35,404 nucleotides of DNA, from IMG/VR virus record IMGVR_UViG_3300021964_007578, positions 1-35,404 of that record. The stretch is one strand, 5' to 3'. A program made the translations under genes and the position numbers. A model generated the notes under the pieces. It did no database searches. It was not told the origin of the DNA and saw only the letters and a list, made by a program, of their open reading frames with translations. The stretch is from a virus. Shown here one piece after another: positions 1 through 6,469 of the stretch. Position 1 is the stretch's first letter. The number at the start of each line of letters is the position of its first letter.

Positions 1-120
1 TAAAGTCTTTACAATGTCGTCACCAGTATTAACTTCTTTTGAAAACTCAAGAGTAATTGCATCAATATAACGCTTAATGTTATTCTGTAAGTGTGTTGCT
101 TTGCGGATGTTCATTTGCAT
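1..120 (-). CDS. Hypothetical phage protein, N-terminal part only
   Basis: An open minus-strand frame runs off the left edge of the window. It starts at an ATG ending at 120 or at a second in-frame ATG ending at 114, giving MQMNIRKATHLQ and then a charged, probably helical stretch. The start lies inside the 3' end of the omega-like gene, an overlap of about 35-40 bp, which fits the tight packing seen elsewhere here. I do not recognise the family, and only 40 codons are visible. No strong Shine-Dalgarno sequence separates the two possible starts. Confidence 0.5.
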   Translation of the reverse strand, partial: MQMNIRKATHLQNNIKRYIDAITLEFSKEVNTGDDIVKTL

Positions 121-430
121 CTGCTCGGTTTTCTTCTCTTCCATATTGCTCTTCCTCCTCTTGGAATCGTTTTGCCATTAATTCATCTTCAGCACTTTTA
201 ATTTTACCGTTGTAATGATCTTCAGTATAAAATCCTAGTGCGATTTCCTTAATTGCTATTGTAGTAGTTTTTTGCCCTTTATGATATTCAACTAAAGGTT
301 TGGATCCTTGTTGTATTTCTCTTGCTCTCTTACTTGCCATTAACACTAGCAAGTGTTGTGAATGTATTAAATCGTGTGCCTGTTGTTGGTATCCGTATTG
401 CTCTTTTTGCTTATCATCAAGTTCGGGCAT
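80..430 (-). CDS. RNA polymerase omega (RpoZ/RPB6)-like protein
   Basis: A 116-aa protein whose residues 25-68 resemble the conserved core of bacterial omega and eukaryotic RPB6: LLVLMASKRAREIQQGSK, a short variable turn, then TTTIAIKEIALG. In omega the matching pattern is LVLxAxxRARxIxxG followed by VxALREIAxG. Omega clamps the C-terminal tail of beta-prime and aids polymerase assembly. The N-terminal part (KQKEQYGYQQQ) and the acidic tail (QEEEEQYGREEN) are unlike host omegas. The gene has its own near-consensus sigma70 promoter (465-493) and heads a leftward transcript, so it is probably expressed early. I infer it joins or competes for host polymerase; binding is not shown by sequence. 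An unrelated short helical protein is the alternative. Confidence 0.66.
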   Translation of the reverse strand: MPELDDKQKEQYGYQQQAHDLIHSQHLLVLMASKRAREIQQGSKPLVEYHKGQKTTTIAIKEIALGFYTEDHYNGKIKSAEDELMAKRFQEEEEQYGREENRADANEHPQSNTLTE

Positions 431-464
431 AAATTTTCCTATCGTTATTTTTGTTTATATTATC

Positions 465-493
465 ATTATAGCATCTACAGTACCTTTAGTCAA
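465..493 (-). promoter_or_regulatory. Sigma70-type promoter of the omega-like gene
   Basis: On the minus strand TTGACT (488-493) is separated by 17 nt from a perfect TATAAT (465-470), preceded by TGC. It lies just upstream of the ATG at 430 and faces it. It is one of nine such promoters in the window. Confidence 0.85.
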
Positions 494-497
494 CACC

Positions 498-1109
498 TTA
501 TTTTGCTATAAGTTTAACGTCCCAAGCCAAAATAGTTCTACTTCCTTGGCCTTTCCACGGATAAACAGTATGCGAAACATAACTTGGAAATATAATCATC
601 TTTAAAGGTTCTGGCTTAAAACGCCACTGATCAGTAAACACAAAATGAGCAGGGTTTCTAATTACTGGTAATCTAAATTCAATATTTGCATCACTGCTTT
701 TTGAACCTTCATCAAGTAATGGAACGTCCAAATAGATATTCCCACTAATATGTGCTTCGTGGTTATGTAATGCTTGGTAGTCGCCTGCTGTTTGCTTAAT
801 AGTCCATGCTGATACAAGCATTGGCTTATAACCATTTAAATCACTAACACCACTTGTTTTAATAATGTTGTCAATATATGCTTGGCATCGTTCTTCAATG
901 TATTGAGATAAAAAAGAAGTATCAAGTTTAAATTCATTTGGAACAACTTGTACTTGCTGACCTCCCCTAATGCTAATATTAGGATCGCCTTCATCATTGT
1001 GTTCGTTATGTTCGTGAGCAGCATTTACTATTTCACGTAACCTACTGTATTGTTCAGCAGTAACATCATCTACGGCCATTACCGTAGGATTAAAATATGC
1101 AAATTTCAT
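498..1109 (-). CDS. Putative 2OG-Fe(II) oxygenase (2OG-FeII_Oxy_5-like)
   Basis: A 203-aa protein with the pattern of the phage 2OG-FeII_Oxy_5 family. A LHNHEAHISGNIYL stretch carries the first metal-ligand histidines and the conserved SG-xx-YL strand. Farther on, IIFPSYVSHTVYPW supplies the distal histidine, and a following SRT supplies the arginine expected to bind 2-oxoglutarate. Such enzymes are common in marine T4-like phages; their substrates are unknown. The start ATG overlaps the stop of the upstream oxygenase (TAATG), so the two are probably translationally coupled. It resembles its neighbour only in the family motifs, so the pair could be an old duplication. Confidence 0.8.
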   Translation of the reverse strand: MKFAYFNPTVMAVDDVTAEQYSRLREIVNAAHEHNEHNDEGDPNISIRGGQQVQVVPNEFKLDTSFLSQYIEERCQAYIDNIIKTSGVSDLNGYKPMLVSAWTIKQTAGDYQALHNHEAHISGNIYLDVPLLDEGSKSSDANIEFRLPVIRNPAHFVFTDQWRFKPEPLKMIIFPSYVSHTVYPWKGQGSRTILAWDVKLIAK

Positions 1110-1708
1110 TATACTTCTAACCTTGTTAATGTTTGTTGATTTAATTTGCCTCTTACAAAAGTATTAAAACTTAATGATATGCGAGGCTCATCACCATCGT
1201 ATGGTTGTACTAAGTGTTCTACGCTCGATGGAAAAATTAACATTGTTCCAACAGCAGGATCTACAGACCAACTTTTGCTGTTGTAAAGATTTGCTTCTGT
1301 AATATCAAATTCAAGTGTATCGTACTGACTTGTAATAAAACTAGTATTGCCGCCTTTATTAGATTCTCCTGACATAAACACAATTGCTGAAAGTGTTGAG
1401 TTAGGATGCCAATGTCTATGATGTGTCTGGCCTTTATTAGTTTTATTAAACCAAGACTCTGTAATGTAAATTTCTGTATCTTCTGATACTTTCATTACAC
1501 CGTGAAAGTAATCATTAATACCTTTCATACATTCTTTTCTAAGTTTAATAAACTGCGGATCATCTAGTACTGCTTGACTAGTACTAATATTGTTTTGATA
1601 GTTTTGCACCCATTCAATCTTACTTAAATCTGTGCCTTCTAAATCTACTTGAGTGCGTACAATTGTTTTAGCAAACAGTGGATATACTTCTAAGTTTTCG
1701 TTGTTCAT
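1109..1708 (-). CDS. Putative 2OG-Fe(II) oxygenase (2OG-FeII_Oxy_5-like)
   Basis: A 199-aa protein, first of two adjacent oxygenases. It has the motif THHRHWHPNSTLSAIVFM (proximal metal ligands and SG/SA strand) and LIFPSSVEHLVQPY with the distal histidine, followed by EPRISLSFN, where the arginine would bind 2-oxoglutarate. The whole double-stranded beta-helix length expected for the family is present. The substrate cannot be told from sequence; family members are annotated as prolyl- or sugar-modifying without experimental support. The stop overlaps the next gene's ATG. The small secreted protein gene lies 10 bp upstream, so these genes probably share one transcript. Confidence 0.82.
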   Translation of the reverse strand: MNNENLEVYPLFAKTIVRTQVDLEGTDLSKIEWVQNYQNNISTSQAVLDDPQFIKLRKECMKGINDYFHGVMKVSEDTEIYITESWFNKTNKGQTHHRHWHPNSTLSAIVFMSGESNKGGNTSFITSQYDTLEFDITEANLYNSKSWSVDPAVGTMLIFPSSVEHLVQPYDGDEPRISLSFNTFVRGKLNQQTLTRLEV

Positions 1709-1718
1709 TAATTGTCCT

Positions 1719-1907
1719 TTATGTTGATAAAGAGTTTATAGGCTTACATTGATAAACAACTGTGTCCCAATCTCCATCTGCAGGCATACCCTTATAGACA
1801 TCTAGCATTTTAAAACACTGCTCTTTGTCGTCAAACCATTGTACGTCTTGTTCAATACAAGTTGAACCTAAACATACAGTTAATAAAATGTGCCAAATTA
1901 TTTCCAT
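1719..1907 (-). CDS. Small secreted two-cysteine protein
   Basis: A 62-aa protein starting MEIIWHILLTVCLG, a hydrophobic N-terminus that could be a signal peptide or anchor, then WFDDKEQCFKML and a C-terminal YQCKPI. I place the start at 1907 because the longer frame reading from 1940 would begin inside the tRNA-Thr gene. Two other small genes here (3815-4006 and 9879-10097) share the design: hydrophobic N-terminus, S/D-x-xxC in the middle, a cysteine followed by K or I near the end. Function unknown; the cysteines could pair outside the cytoplasm. Confidence 0.6.
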   Translation of the reverse strand: MEIIWHILLTVCLGSTCIEQDVQWFDDKEQCFKMLDVYKGMPADGDWDTVVYQCKPINSLST

Positions 1908-1925
1908 TATATTACTTTCTAAAAA

Positions 1926-2001
<76 letters not shown>

Positions 2002-2019
2002 ATTGTTTTATTTAACTAC

Positions 2020-2067
2020 GACCTCATGCTTGTAGTTCCATAAATGAATATCCTCTTTTGTGTTAAT
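2020..2067. repeat. 48-bp direct repeat, copy 1 (remnant of kdsB 3' end)
   Basis: Positions 2020-2067 are identical to 2674-2721 over 48 bp, spaced 654 bp. Copy 2 encodes the last residues of KdsB (NTKEDIHLWNYKHEV). Copy 1 lies beyond the end of the gene at 2063-2671, overlaps its stop codon, and is followed by tRNA-Thr. The two copies bracket that gene. Confidence 0.95.
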
Positions 2068-2671
2068 CCCACAAATTTTCAAAGTAGGTTCCAAACAGTC
2101 GAAAGCCATTTGCCATACGGTCTTGGTGTGACTTTACGCCTTCACTGTCCCATTTGTTGTAATCGTAATCTTCCATCCAGTTATCACGGCACTTTTGTTC
2201 GAACGCCCAAATCATTTCATCCATAATCCAGTCCCAACGTTCAAAGTGTTTAGGATCTACATCGCCACCTTTTGCATACTTGTTCTGTTGTGCCTTAGTA
2301 GCTCGTAGTTCTTTTGGAACGTCTTTCATGTCTACCATTGGTGCGCCGTGTTTAGTTTCTTTCAACTGTACAAGCATAGGCAAGATGATAGGAGCAAGGG
2401 TATGATCCATACTCCAGGTATCCCAACGATCAATATGTATCTTTATCTTTTGTACTCGCCTATCAAGGAATAGATTGATGGTGTAGTTATAAATTAATTG
2501 TATAATATCTTCCGCTTTTTCACGCCACACTTCTGCAAACGGTTGTGCTTTGACCCTTAAACCTTTTTGTTTGTATTCGGGCCAATCCACGTACCCATAC
2601 TTTTTATTCATATGGTTGCTGTGTATATTGCAGATTAATCTGTTTGGATAGTTACTAATTTTGATCTTCAT
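2063..2671 (-). CDS. Conserved hypothetical phage protein
   Basis: A 202-aa, tryptophan- and charge-rich soluble protein with no signal peptide or membrane segment. A notable stretch is IHIDRWDTWSMDHTLAPIIL, followed by HGAPMVDMKDVPKELR and a C-terminal acidic W-rich part (MDEMIWAFEQKCRDNWMEDY). Similar proteins are, as far as I recall, frequent in marine T4-like phages with no assigned function. The ATG overlaps the end of kdsB, and the stop falls inside copy 1 of a 48-bp repeat whose other copy is the kdsB tail. This looks like insertion or segmental duplication that carried the gene in behind kdsB. Confidence 0.8.
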   Translation of the reverse strand: MKIKISNYPNRLICNIHSNHMNKKYGYVDWPEYKQKGLRVKAQPFAEVWREKAEDIIQLIYNYTINLFLDRRVQKIKIHIDRWDTWSMDHTLAPIILPMLVQLKETKHGAPMVDMKDVPKELRATKAQQNKYAKGGDVDPKHFERWDWIMDEMIWAFEQKCRDNWMEDYDYNKWDSEGVKSHQDRMANGFRLFGTYFENLWD

Positions 2672-3351
2672 ATGACCTCATGCTTGTAGTTCCATAAATG
2701 AATATCCTCTTTTGTGTTAATTTCAACGCCATCAAACTCAACATGCGAACAACCAATATCCCAACCGTTCTTTAACCAACGTAGTTGTTCAAGTTTTTCT
2801 ACATCTTCTTCAATAGGAATCTCTAGAGTTGGATACATTTCTAAAGCATTGCGTTTGTATCCATAAACACCTAAGTGCCAGTCACCGTATCCTGTCATAC
2901 CTCTGCCAAACCAAAGAGCCTTGTCTCCAGCACGTACCATTTTAACACTTTCTGGACGATCTTGTTCTTCTTTACGCATTGTTGTATAAACAGTGCTGAC
3001 AGAATAATACTTTAGCCATTCTTCACAACGATCAATCATTGTTTCTGTGATGTCTGGCATGTCGCCTTGTACATTTATAAACGTATCGTATGCTTTGAAA
3101 AATTTACTTGATACAGCACCTGCACATCTTGCAGTTCCGTTTTCATAAGGTGTTTCTTCAATCCAACAACTGTCTGAGCCAAACAACGGAAAAATTTTCA
3201 TGCTGTCTGTTAATACAAAAGTATCACGCCCAGTTGCTACACAAGCATCATACACACGTTTAATCATAGGTTTACCATCTAAGTCTACAAGAGGTTTGCC
3301 TGGATAACGTGTACTGCCGTATCTAGCAGGAATTAGAATTGCTGTTGTCAT
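2668..3351 (-). CDS. kdsB: CMP-KDO synthetase (KdsB)-like nucleotidyltransferase
   Basis: A 227-aa protein with family hallmarks: IPARYGSTRYPGKPLVDLDG at the N-terminus (CTP-binding loop), TPYENGTARCAGA in place of the usual SGTDR segment, and FINVQGDMPDI containing the metal-binding aspartate. KdsB activates 3-deoxy-manno-octulosonate as CMP-KDO for lipopolysaccharide core; relatives activate other acidic sugars. It is a little shorter than cellular enzymes (about 245-250 aa). I start it at 3351 because that ATG overlaps the stop of the small membrane gene upstream (ATGA) and begins directly at MTTAILIPAR. In a phage it may supply sugars for host surface or virion modification; the exact sugar is not determined. 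Confidence 0.82.
   Translation of the reverse strand: MTTAILIPARYGSTRYPGKPLVDLDGKPMIKRVYDACVATGRDTFVLTDSMKIFPLFGSDSCWIEETPYENGTARCAGAVSSKFFKAYDTFINVQGDMPDITETMIDRCEEWLKYYSVSTVYTTMRKEEQDRPESVKMVRAGDKALWFGRGMTGYGDWHLGVYGYKRNALEMYPTLEIPIEEDVEKLEQLRWLKNGWDIGCSHVEFDGVEINTKEDIHLWNYKHEVI
2674..2721. repeat. 48-bp direct repeat, copy 2 (3' end of kdsB)
   Basis: Identical to 2020-2067. This copy is in frame as the C-terminal codons of the kdsB-like gene, so it is probably the parental copy. Confidence 0.95.
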
Positions 3352-3506
3352 TGCTGAACTCTCCATATTTCATACATCTTCCAGAGTTCCCAGGTAACGA
3401 ATAATACAATACCTCCAACGAATCCTCCGTATAGTAATCCTATGACGCCATAGTAAAACAACTGCGTGAATATTGCTATAGCGACATAGTCATACAATCT
3501 AAACAC
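3348..3506 (-). CDS. Small membrane protein, GTG start
   Basis: A 52-aa frame starting with GTG at 3506, inside the end of the DUF2693 gene, and ending in a TGA that overlaps the kdsB ATG. It reads MFRLYDYVAIAIFTQLFYYG, then a glycine-rich hydrophobic stretch (GLLYGGFVGGIVLFV) and an amphipathic WELWKMYEIW tail, so one or two membrane segments. The exact overlaps on both sides and the filled gap support it as a real gene. Function unknown. Confidence 0.62.
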   Translation of the reverse strand: MFRLYDYVAIAIFTQLFYYGVIGLLYGGFVGGIVLFVTWELWKMYEIWRVQQ

Positions 3507-3810
3507 TCGCTACCTCAGTAACGTTTGCCCAACGGAAACTGCGCCAGCCTTTTGCATTGACATCCCATACTACCTGTACTTCTTCGTTGATCTTTTGTAC
3601 TTTCTTTTGAGATGCAGGATCTTTCTTAGTTGCTTTAGGCACAATACCTTCTTGCAACGTGCAGGTCATTACACGTTTATCTCCGTTGACTTTATTAAAT
3701 GTAACTACTACTTCACCTTTAACAAGTTTTTGAATAGTACTTTCTTTTAAGATTTTAAGAACAGATGGCATCTCCTCTTTTAAATCTTCGCCTCCGAATA
3801 AAATTTCCAT
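3499..3810 (-). CDS. DUF2693/WYL_2-type Sm-like beta-barrel protein
   Basis: A 103-aa protein. Its core, EVVVTFNKVNGDKRVMTCTL, then VQVVWDVNAKGWRSFRWANV, matches the small SH3/Sm-like family (DUF2693) abundant in marine T4-like phages: a basic-residue strand followed by MTCTL and a terminal VWD...WRSFR strand. Role unknown; the fold suggests nucleic-acid or protein binding. It sits in a leftward run, followed by the small membrane gene with an overlapping GTG start. Confidence 0.72.
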   Translation of the reverse strand: MEILFGGEDLKEEMPSVLKILKESTIQKLVKGEVVVTFNKVNGDKRVMTCTLQEGIVPKATKKDPASQKKVQKINEEVQVVWDVNAKGWRSFRWANVTEVASV

Positions 3811-3814
3811 TTGC

Positions 3815-4006
3815 TTAGTTCCTTACGTTTGATTTAATACAAATCAAGTTTTGATTAATTGGCGGATATCCATCTATTGATCCCATATCTGCCAACGCTA
3901 CTTCACGAGCCATAAAACATTTCTCCATAGAGTTAAATGATGCTTTCTCATATGCAGAAATCTTATATGGCAAGACACTTATTAATACTAATACCCACAT
4001 TGTCAT
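3815..4006 (-). CDS. Small secreted two-cysteine protein
   Basis: About 63 aa: MTMWVLVLISVLPYKISAYE, a hydrophobic signal-like N-terminus, then SMEKCFMAREVALADMG and a C-terminal LICIKSN. A start farther upstream would fall within tRNA-Gln, so I use the ATG at 4006 (4000 is a second possibility; an AGGA precedes both). It shares layout with the genes at 1719-1907 and 9879-10097. Function unknown. Confidence 0.55.
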   Translation of the reverse strand: MTMWVLVLISVLPYKISAYEKASFNSMEKCFMAREVALADMGSIDGYPPINQNLICIKSNVRN

Positions 4007-4034
4007 AGTCCTATCAAACTCCAACCATTTAAAT

Positions 4035-4109
4035 TGGCTGGGGAGGAAGGATTCGAACCTTCGGTACACAGGATCAAAACCTGTTGCCTTACCGCTTGGC
4101 TACTCCCCA
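4035..4109 (-). tRNA. tRNA-Gln (UUG)
   Basis: A 75-nt cloverleaf with a perfect acceptor stem (TGGGGAG/CTCCCCA), anticodon stem ACAGG/CCTGT with loop TTTTGAT (anticodon UUG), T-arm GAAGG-TTCGAAT-CCTTC, discriminator G and encoded CCA. It looks fully functional. Confidence 0.95.
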
Positions 4110-4148
4110 ATTGCCTTGCACCATAGTTCCCACAGTTTTGCACCATAC

Positions 4149-4670
4149 CTACTCCTTATTGTCTGCATGGTACTGATCCACGATTTTCATTGCGTGGTTC
4201 CTTAGAGTTGCGTTACCTTTCGTCATTCCGTCAAGTAACAGTTTCTTTTCTTGCATGTATACCTTTGCAAATCCCGGGTCGTGTTTCATAATACTTTCGG
4301 AGTTAGAAATTAGGTCTGCATACTTAATTGTCTGCGCTTGTGCAGACGCATTGATAGAATGCTCTCTATCTTTTGCTTTACGGAATGCCCTGTTGCCATC
4401 TTCAGGATCTGAAATATCTGTAAGATCAGATACTAACGATTTTACAACTTTTCCAAACTGAACTTCGATGTCATCAAGTGTGGCTTCCGTATCTTCTACA
4501 GTATCGTGTAGAACTGCCGCTATCAACATTTCTGTTGTATGTGGTACAGTCTTTACAATACCCATCACCTCTATAGGGTGTCCGATGTAAGGAGCGCCAG
4601 TGTATTTTCTTTTCTGACCTTTGTGGGCAAGAGTAGCATAAGCGATTGCTCTGTCTAATGGCCTGTCCAT
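4149..4670 (-). CDS. HD-domain (p)ppGpp hydrolase-like protein (MESH1/SpoT-HD type)
   Basis: A 173-aa stand-alone HD phosphohydrolase. Motifs in order: AHKGQKRKYTGAPYIGHP (His31), AAVLHDTVEDTEAT (His55-Asp56, Glu59-Asp60) and TIKYADLISN (Asp119, Asn123). These are the metal and substrate residues of SpoT/RSH hydrolase domains and of the small hydrolase MESH1, which is about the same length. No synthetase domain is present. Expected reaction: removal of the 3'-pyrophosphate of (p)ppGpp. I infer it keeps the host stringent response low during infection; MESH1-like NADPH phosphatase activity is an alternative. It has a strong SD (AAGGAGG) and its own sigma70 promoter at 4699-4727. Confidence 0.82.
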   Translation of the reverse strand: MDRPLDRAIAYATLAHKGQKRKYTGAPYIGHPIEVMGIVKTVPHTTEMLIAAVLHDTVEDTEATLDDIEVQFGKVVKSLVSDLTDISDPEDGNRAFRKAKDREHSINASAQAQTIKYADLISNSESIMKHDPGFAKVYMQEKKLLLDGMTKGNATLRNHAMKIVDQYHADNKE

Positions 4671-4698
4671 AATTGTCCTCCTTCTTTATTATGTTTTA

Positions 4699-4727
4699 AT
4701 AATAGCATCTTTGTATTACTTTGTCAA
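4699..4727 (-). promoter_or_regulatory. Sigma70-type promoter of the HD hydrolase gene
   Basis: TTGACA (4722-4727), 17-nt spacer ending TGC, TATTAT (4699-4704) on the minus strand. It overlaps the last codons of the preceding gene, and the start codon follows about 28 nt downstream behind AAGGAGG. Confidence 0.83.
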
Positions 4728-4979
4728 GTATTTTAGTGCATAAAATGTAAATTCTCTATCTTCAAAATCAGCAAAGACATCTACTTGAAAGCCGTAACCA
4801 AAGTCGTCTTGTGAAATTTTTCTAAATAGATTTTTTGAGTTGTCTTTGCAGTATCGACCAGCAGGAGATTTTTCCATCCATTCAAAGATTGCTGTGTCGC
4901 AATATATTTCTGGATCTTCTACGTCACCTAACTTAAATCTATGAACGCAAAATCTATTCTGGGGTGAAGTCAAAGCCAT
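4716..4979 (-). CDS. Hypothetical phage protein
   Basis: An 87-aa soluble protein. Recognisable pieces are CVHRFKLGDVEDPEIYCDTA, WMEKSPAGRYC and a C-terminal VFADFEDREFTFYALKYLTK. The ending resembles that of the protein at 5885-6079 (WFFKDDRDAQMFALKY), a pattern I associate with small proteins of marine T4-like phages. The start at 4979 gives a 26-bp overlap with the gene before it; no better internal start exists before residue 35. Function unknown. Confidence 0.62.
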   Translation of the reverse strand: MALTSPQNRFCVHRFKLGDVEDPEIYCDTAIFEWMEKSPAGRYCKDNSKNLFRKISQDDFGYGFQVDVFADFEDREFTFYALKYLTK

Positions 4980-5247
4980 CGTGCTCTGGTGCGTACTGTG
5001 TCATTAAGATATGCTTACCAATCTCAAATAATCCTACACCGGCTGCAATGTCAGGTACATTAGACCAAATAACAGCATTACCATCTGCAGATAAACTTGT
5101 AGTTACAAACTCTGTAATTTCGCCATCAGCCACACGTTTACGAAACGCATCAACAATGTCTAGTCGAGATTGAATCTCTTCTGTTACTTCTTGCTTCTCG
5201 TTAGGCTTAAAGTCAACTACCTTTATTCCTTTGTATTCCTTTTCCAT
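4954..5247 (-). CDS. Hypothetical protein
   Basis: A 97-aa soluble protein beginning MEKEYKGIKVVDFKPNEKQE, with a central DAFRKRVADGEITEFVTTSL and an acidic end (APEHDGFDFTPE). No signal peptide, membrane segment or known motif. It lies 9 bp after the ClpP-like gene and overlaps the following gene, so it is probably co-transcribed from the promoter at 5843-5871. Function not recognised. Confidence 0.62.
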   Translation of the reverse strand: MEKEYKGIKVVDFKPNEKQEVTEEIQSRLDIVDAFRKRVADGEITEFVTTSLSADGNAVIWSNVPDIAAGVGLFEIGKHILMTQYAPEHDGFDFTPE

Positions 5248-5256
5248 TTCTCAATC

Positions 5257-5820
5257 CTATAAAATGTGATCCGCAATATTGAGCTTGATCAGATCTTTTG
5301 CGGTGAAGTACTGATCGCTTGGACTGTCAAAATACTTTTTAACCTGTGCTAAAGTATAACCAGTCGCTTCTCGTAAAATTTGATAGGCACGTTGTTCGCA
5401 GTTTTGATTTTCATGCATTGCTGCTTTCATGTCGTGCATCTTAGCGTCCATAGTATCGCTATGTTGATGGTTCATTATACCTGTGTTCTTTCCTATATAC
5501 CTTTCGCCTTGCTTACCACTTGCAAAGATTAAAAACCCTGCACTCATGATTGCACCAACACCTATTGTTCTTATATGATGATAACTTTGTTTCATAACAT
5601 CAATAAGTGCAAACGCTTCGTATAGGTCTCCACCATATGTGTTTACATATAAGGTAAGTGTTTTCTTTGGCTTCTTGTTTAAATTGGCAGAAACAATCCA
5701 CTTAATAGTTTGGCTGACGTTGTCATTAGCAATATCTCCACTTAGATAATGAATGTCATTATCGTGTAGACTCTTGTCTATTGCATCACTGGCTGTCCAA
5801 TTCTCGTACTTTGCTGGCAT
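5257..5820 (-). CDS. ClpP-like serine protease
   Basis: A 187-aa ClpP/crotonase-fold protease. The catalytic triad appears intact: Ser93 in GVGAIMSAGF (ClpP GxxxSMA), His118 in GIMNHQHS (ClpP MIHQP) and Asp169 in SPSDQYFTAKD (ClpP DRFxSAxEA). The oxyanion-side strand LYVNTYGGDLYEAFALID matches ClpP LxINSPGG. Length is close to cellular ClpP without a propeptide. In phages such enzymes can be capsid maturation proteases; here it lies among early-type genes under its own sigma70 promoter, so I favour a role in cytoplasmic proteolysis, perhaps with the ClpS and tmRNA also encoded here. That link is inference. Confidence 0.85.
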   Translation of the reverse strand: MPAKYENWTASDAIDKSLHDNDIHYLSGDIANDNVSQTIKWIVSANLNKKPKKTLTLYVNTYGGDLYEAFALIDVMKQSYHHIRTIGVGAIMSAGFLIFASGKQGERYIGKNTGIMNHQHSDTMDAKMHDMKAAMHENQNCEQRAYQILREATGYTLAQVKKYFDSPSDQYFTAKDLIKLNIADHIL

Positions 5821-5842
5821 AGAAATTACTCTTTAATTATTA

Positions 5843-5871
5843 AGTATACACATATTTATAGGTTGTGTCAA
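5843..5871 (-). promoter_or_regulatory. Sigma70-type promoter of the ClpP-like gene
   Basis: TTGACA (5866-5871), 17-nt spacer, TATACT (5843-5848) on the minus strand. The spacer also contains CTATAAATA, a possible T4-like late promoter, so the gene may be read at two stages. Confidence 0.8.
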
Positions 5872-5884
5872 GCACAAAATACCA

Positions 5885-6079
5885 TTAGTGATTGCTTGAG
5901 TTTTCACCATATTTTAGAGCGAACATTTGTGCATCTCTATCGTCCTTAAAAAACCAGCGTTCTCCACGGTTATAAAACTTGTCTACACAAGACTCTAAGC
6001 ACCAAACTAGTTTTTCTTCAGAATATTTGGATGATAAAGTTGTCCAATCGTTAACTACCGCATAAATGTCATGACTCAT
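5885..6079 (-). CDS. Hypothetical phage protein, possibly leaderless
   Basis: A 64-aa protein starting MSHDIYAVVNDW and ending with a WFFKDDRDAQMFALKYGE segment resembling the end of the 4716-4979 protein. I choose the ATG at 6079 because a perfect sigma70 promoter (6086-6114) ends only 6 nt before it, which excludes the longer frame that would start at 6130 upstream of the promoter. Transcription would begin at or next to the A of this ATG. Function unknown. Confidence 0.65.
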   Translation of the reverse strand: MSHDIYAVVNDWTTLSSKYSEEKLVWCLESCVDKFYNRGERWFFKDDRDAQMFALKYGENSSNH

Positions 6080-6085
6080 AAAAAT

Positions 6086-6114
6086 ATTATAGCATATAAC
6101 AAAAACTTTGTCAA
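6086..6114 (-). promoter_or_regulatory. Perfect-consensus sigma70 promoter
   Basis: TTGACA (6109-6114), exactly 17 nt ending TGC, TATAAT (6086-6091) on the minus strand: both hexamers match consensus with optimal spacing. The ATG begins 7 nt after the -10 hexamer, so the mRNA is predicted to be leaderless. Confidence 0.88.
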
Positions 6115-6137
6115 ATAGTTTTATGCTCACAAAATGA

Positions 6138-6144
6138 CTAAATA
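6138..6144 (+). promoter_or_regulatory. T4-like late promoter candidate for the holin-like genes
   Basis: CTAAATA, followed by G, on the plus strand 27 nt before the start at 6172, with AGTAGGAGCG as ribosome-binding region. It resembles the NATAAATA late motif but differs at one position. Confidence 0.5.
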
Positions 6145-6171
6145 GTAGTAAGTAGGAGCGAAAATACTATT

Positions 6172-6450
6172 ATGGACTTTTTAACATTTGTAAGCGAAGT
6201 TGGATTTCCAATTGCAGGCGCTATAGCCGCAGGCTTCTTTGTATTCACTACATTAAAATTTATTTTGGCTAGTGTAACAGGAAGTGTATGTGGCCTGCAG
6301 AATATGATTTCAGCATTAGATAATCGTGTACAAACAATGAATAACGATCTTGTTAAGATTGATGCATTAATGAGTTATGCTTTAAATGTAAAACCTAACA
6401 TAGATCGTATAGCTGCCAATGAAGGCAAAGAAGACGCAAGACGAGACTAA
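6172..6450 (+). CDS. Holin-like small membrane protein (copy A)
   Basis: A 92-aa protein with one membrane segment near the N-terminus (VGFPIAGAIAAGFFVFTTLKF) followed by a helical tail with heptad character (LQNMISALDNRVQTMNNDLVKIDALMSYAL). This N-in, one-TM plus coiled-coil layout resembles BhlA/UviB-type holins, which begin with a similar GFPI segment. The protein at 7059-7379 has the same layout and appears to be a paralog. It opens a plus-strand module preceded by a late-type promoter, which fits a lysis role, but no hydrolase lies inside the module. Holin function is inferred, not shown. Confidence 0.6.
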   Translation: MDFLTFVSEVGFPIAGAIAAGFFVFTTLKFILASVTGSVCGLQNMISALDNRVQTMNNDLVKIDALMSYALNVKPNIDRIAANEGKEDARRD

Positions 6451-6469
6451 CAGAAGAAAGGGTATTACT

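Noticed and set aside
4116-4150. Short repeat TTGCACCATA twice next to tRNA-Gln
   Set aside because: Only 10 bp and two copies; not enough to call an attachment site.
6080-6130. Longer start at 6130 for the gene at 5885
   Set aside because: It would place the start upstream of a perfect promoter whose -10 lies inside the added codons.
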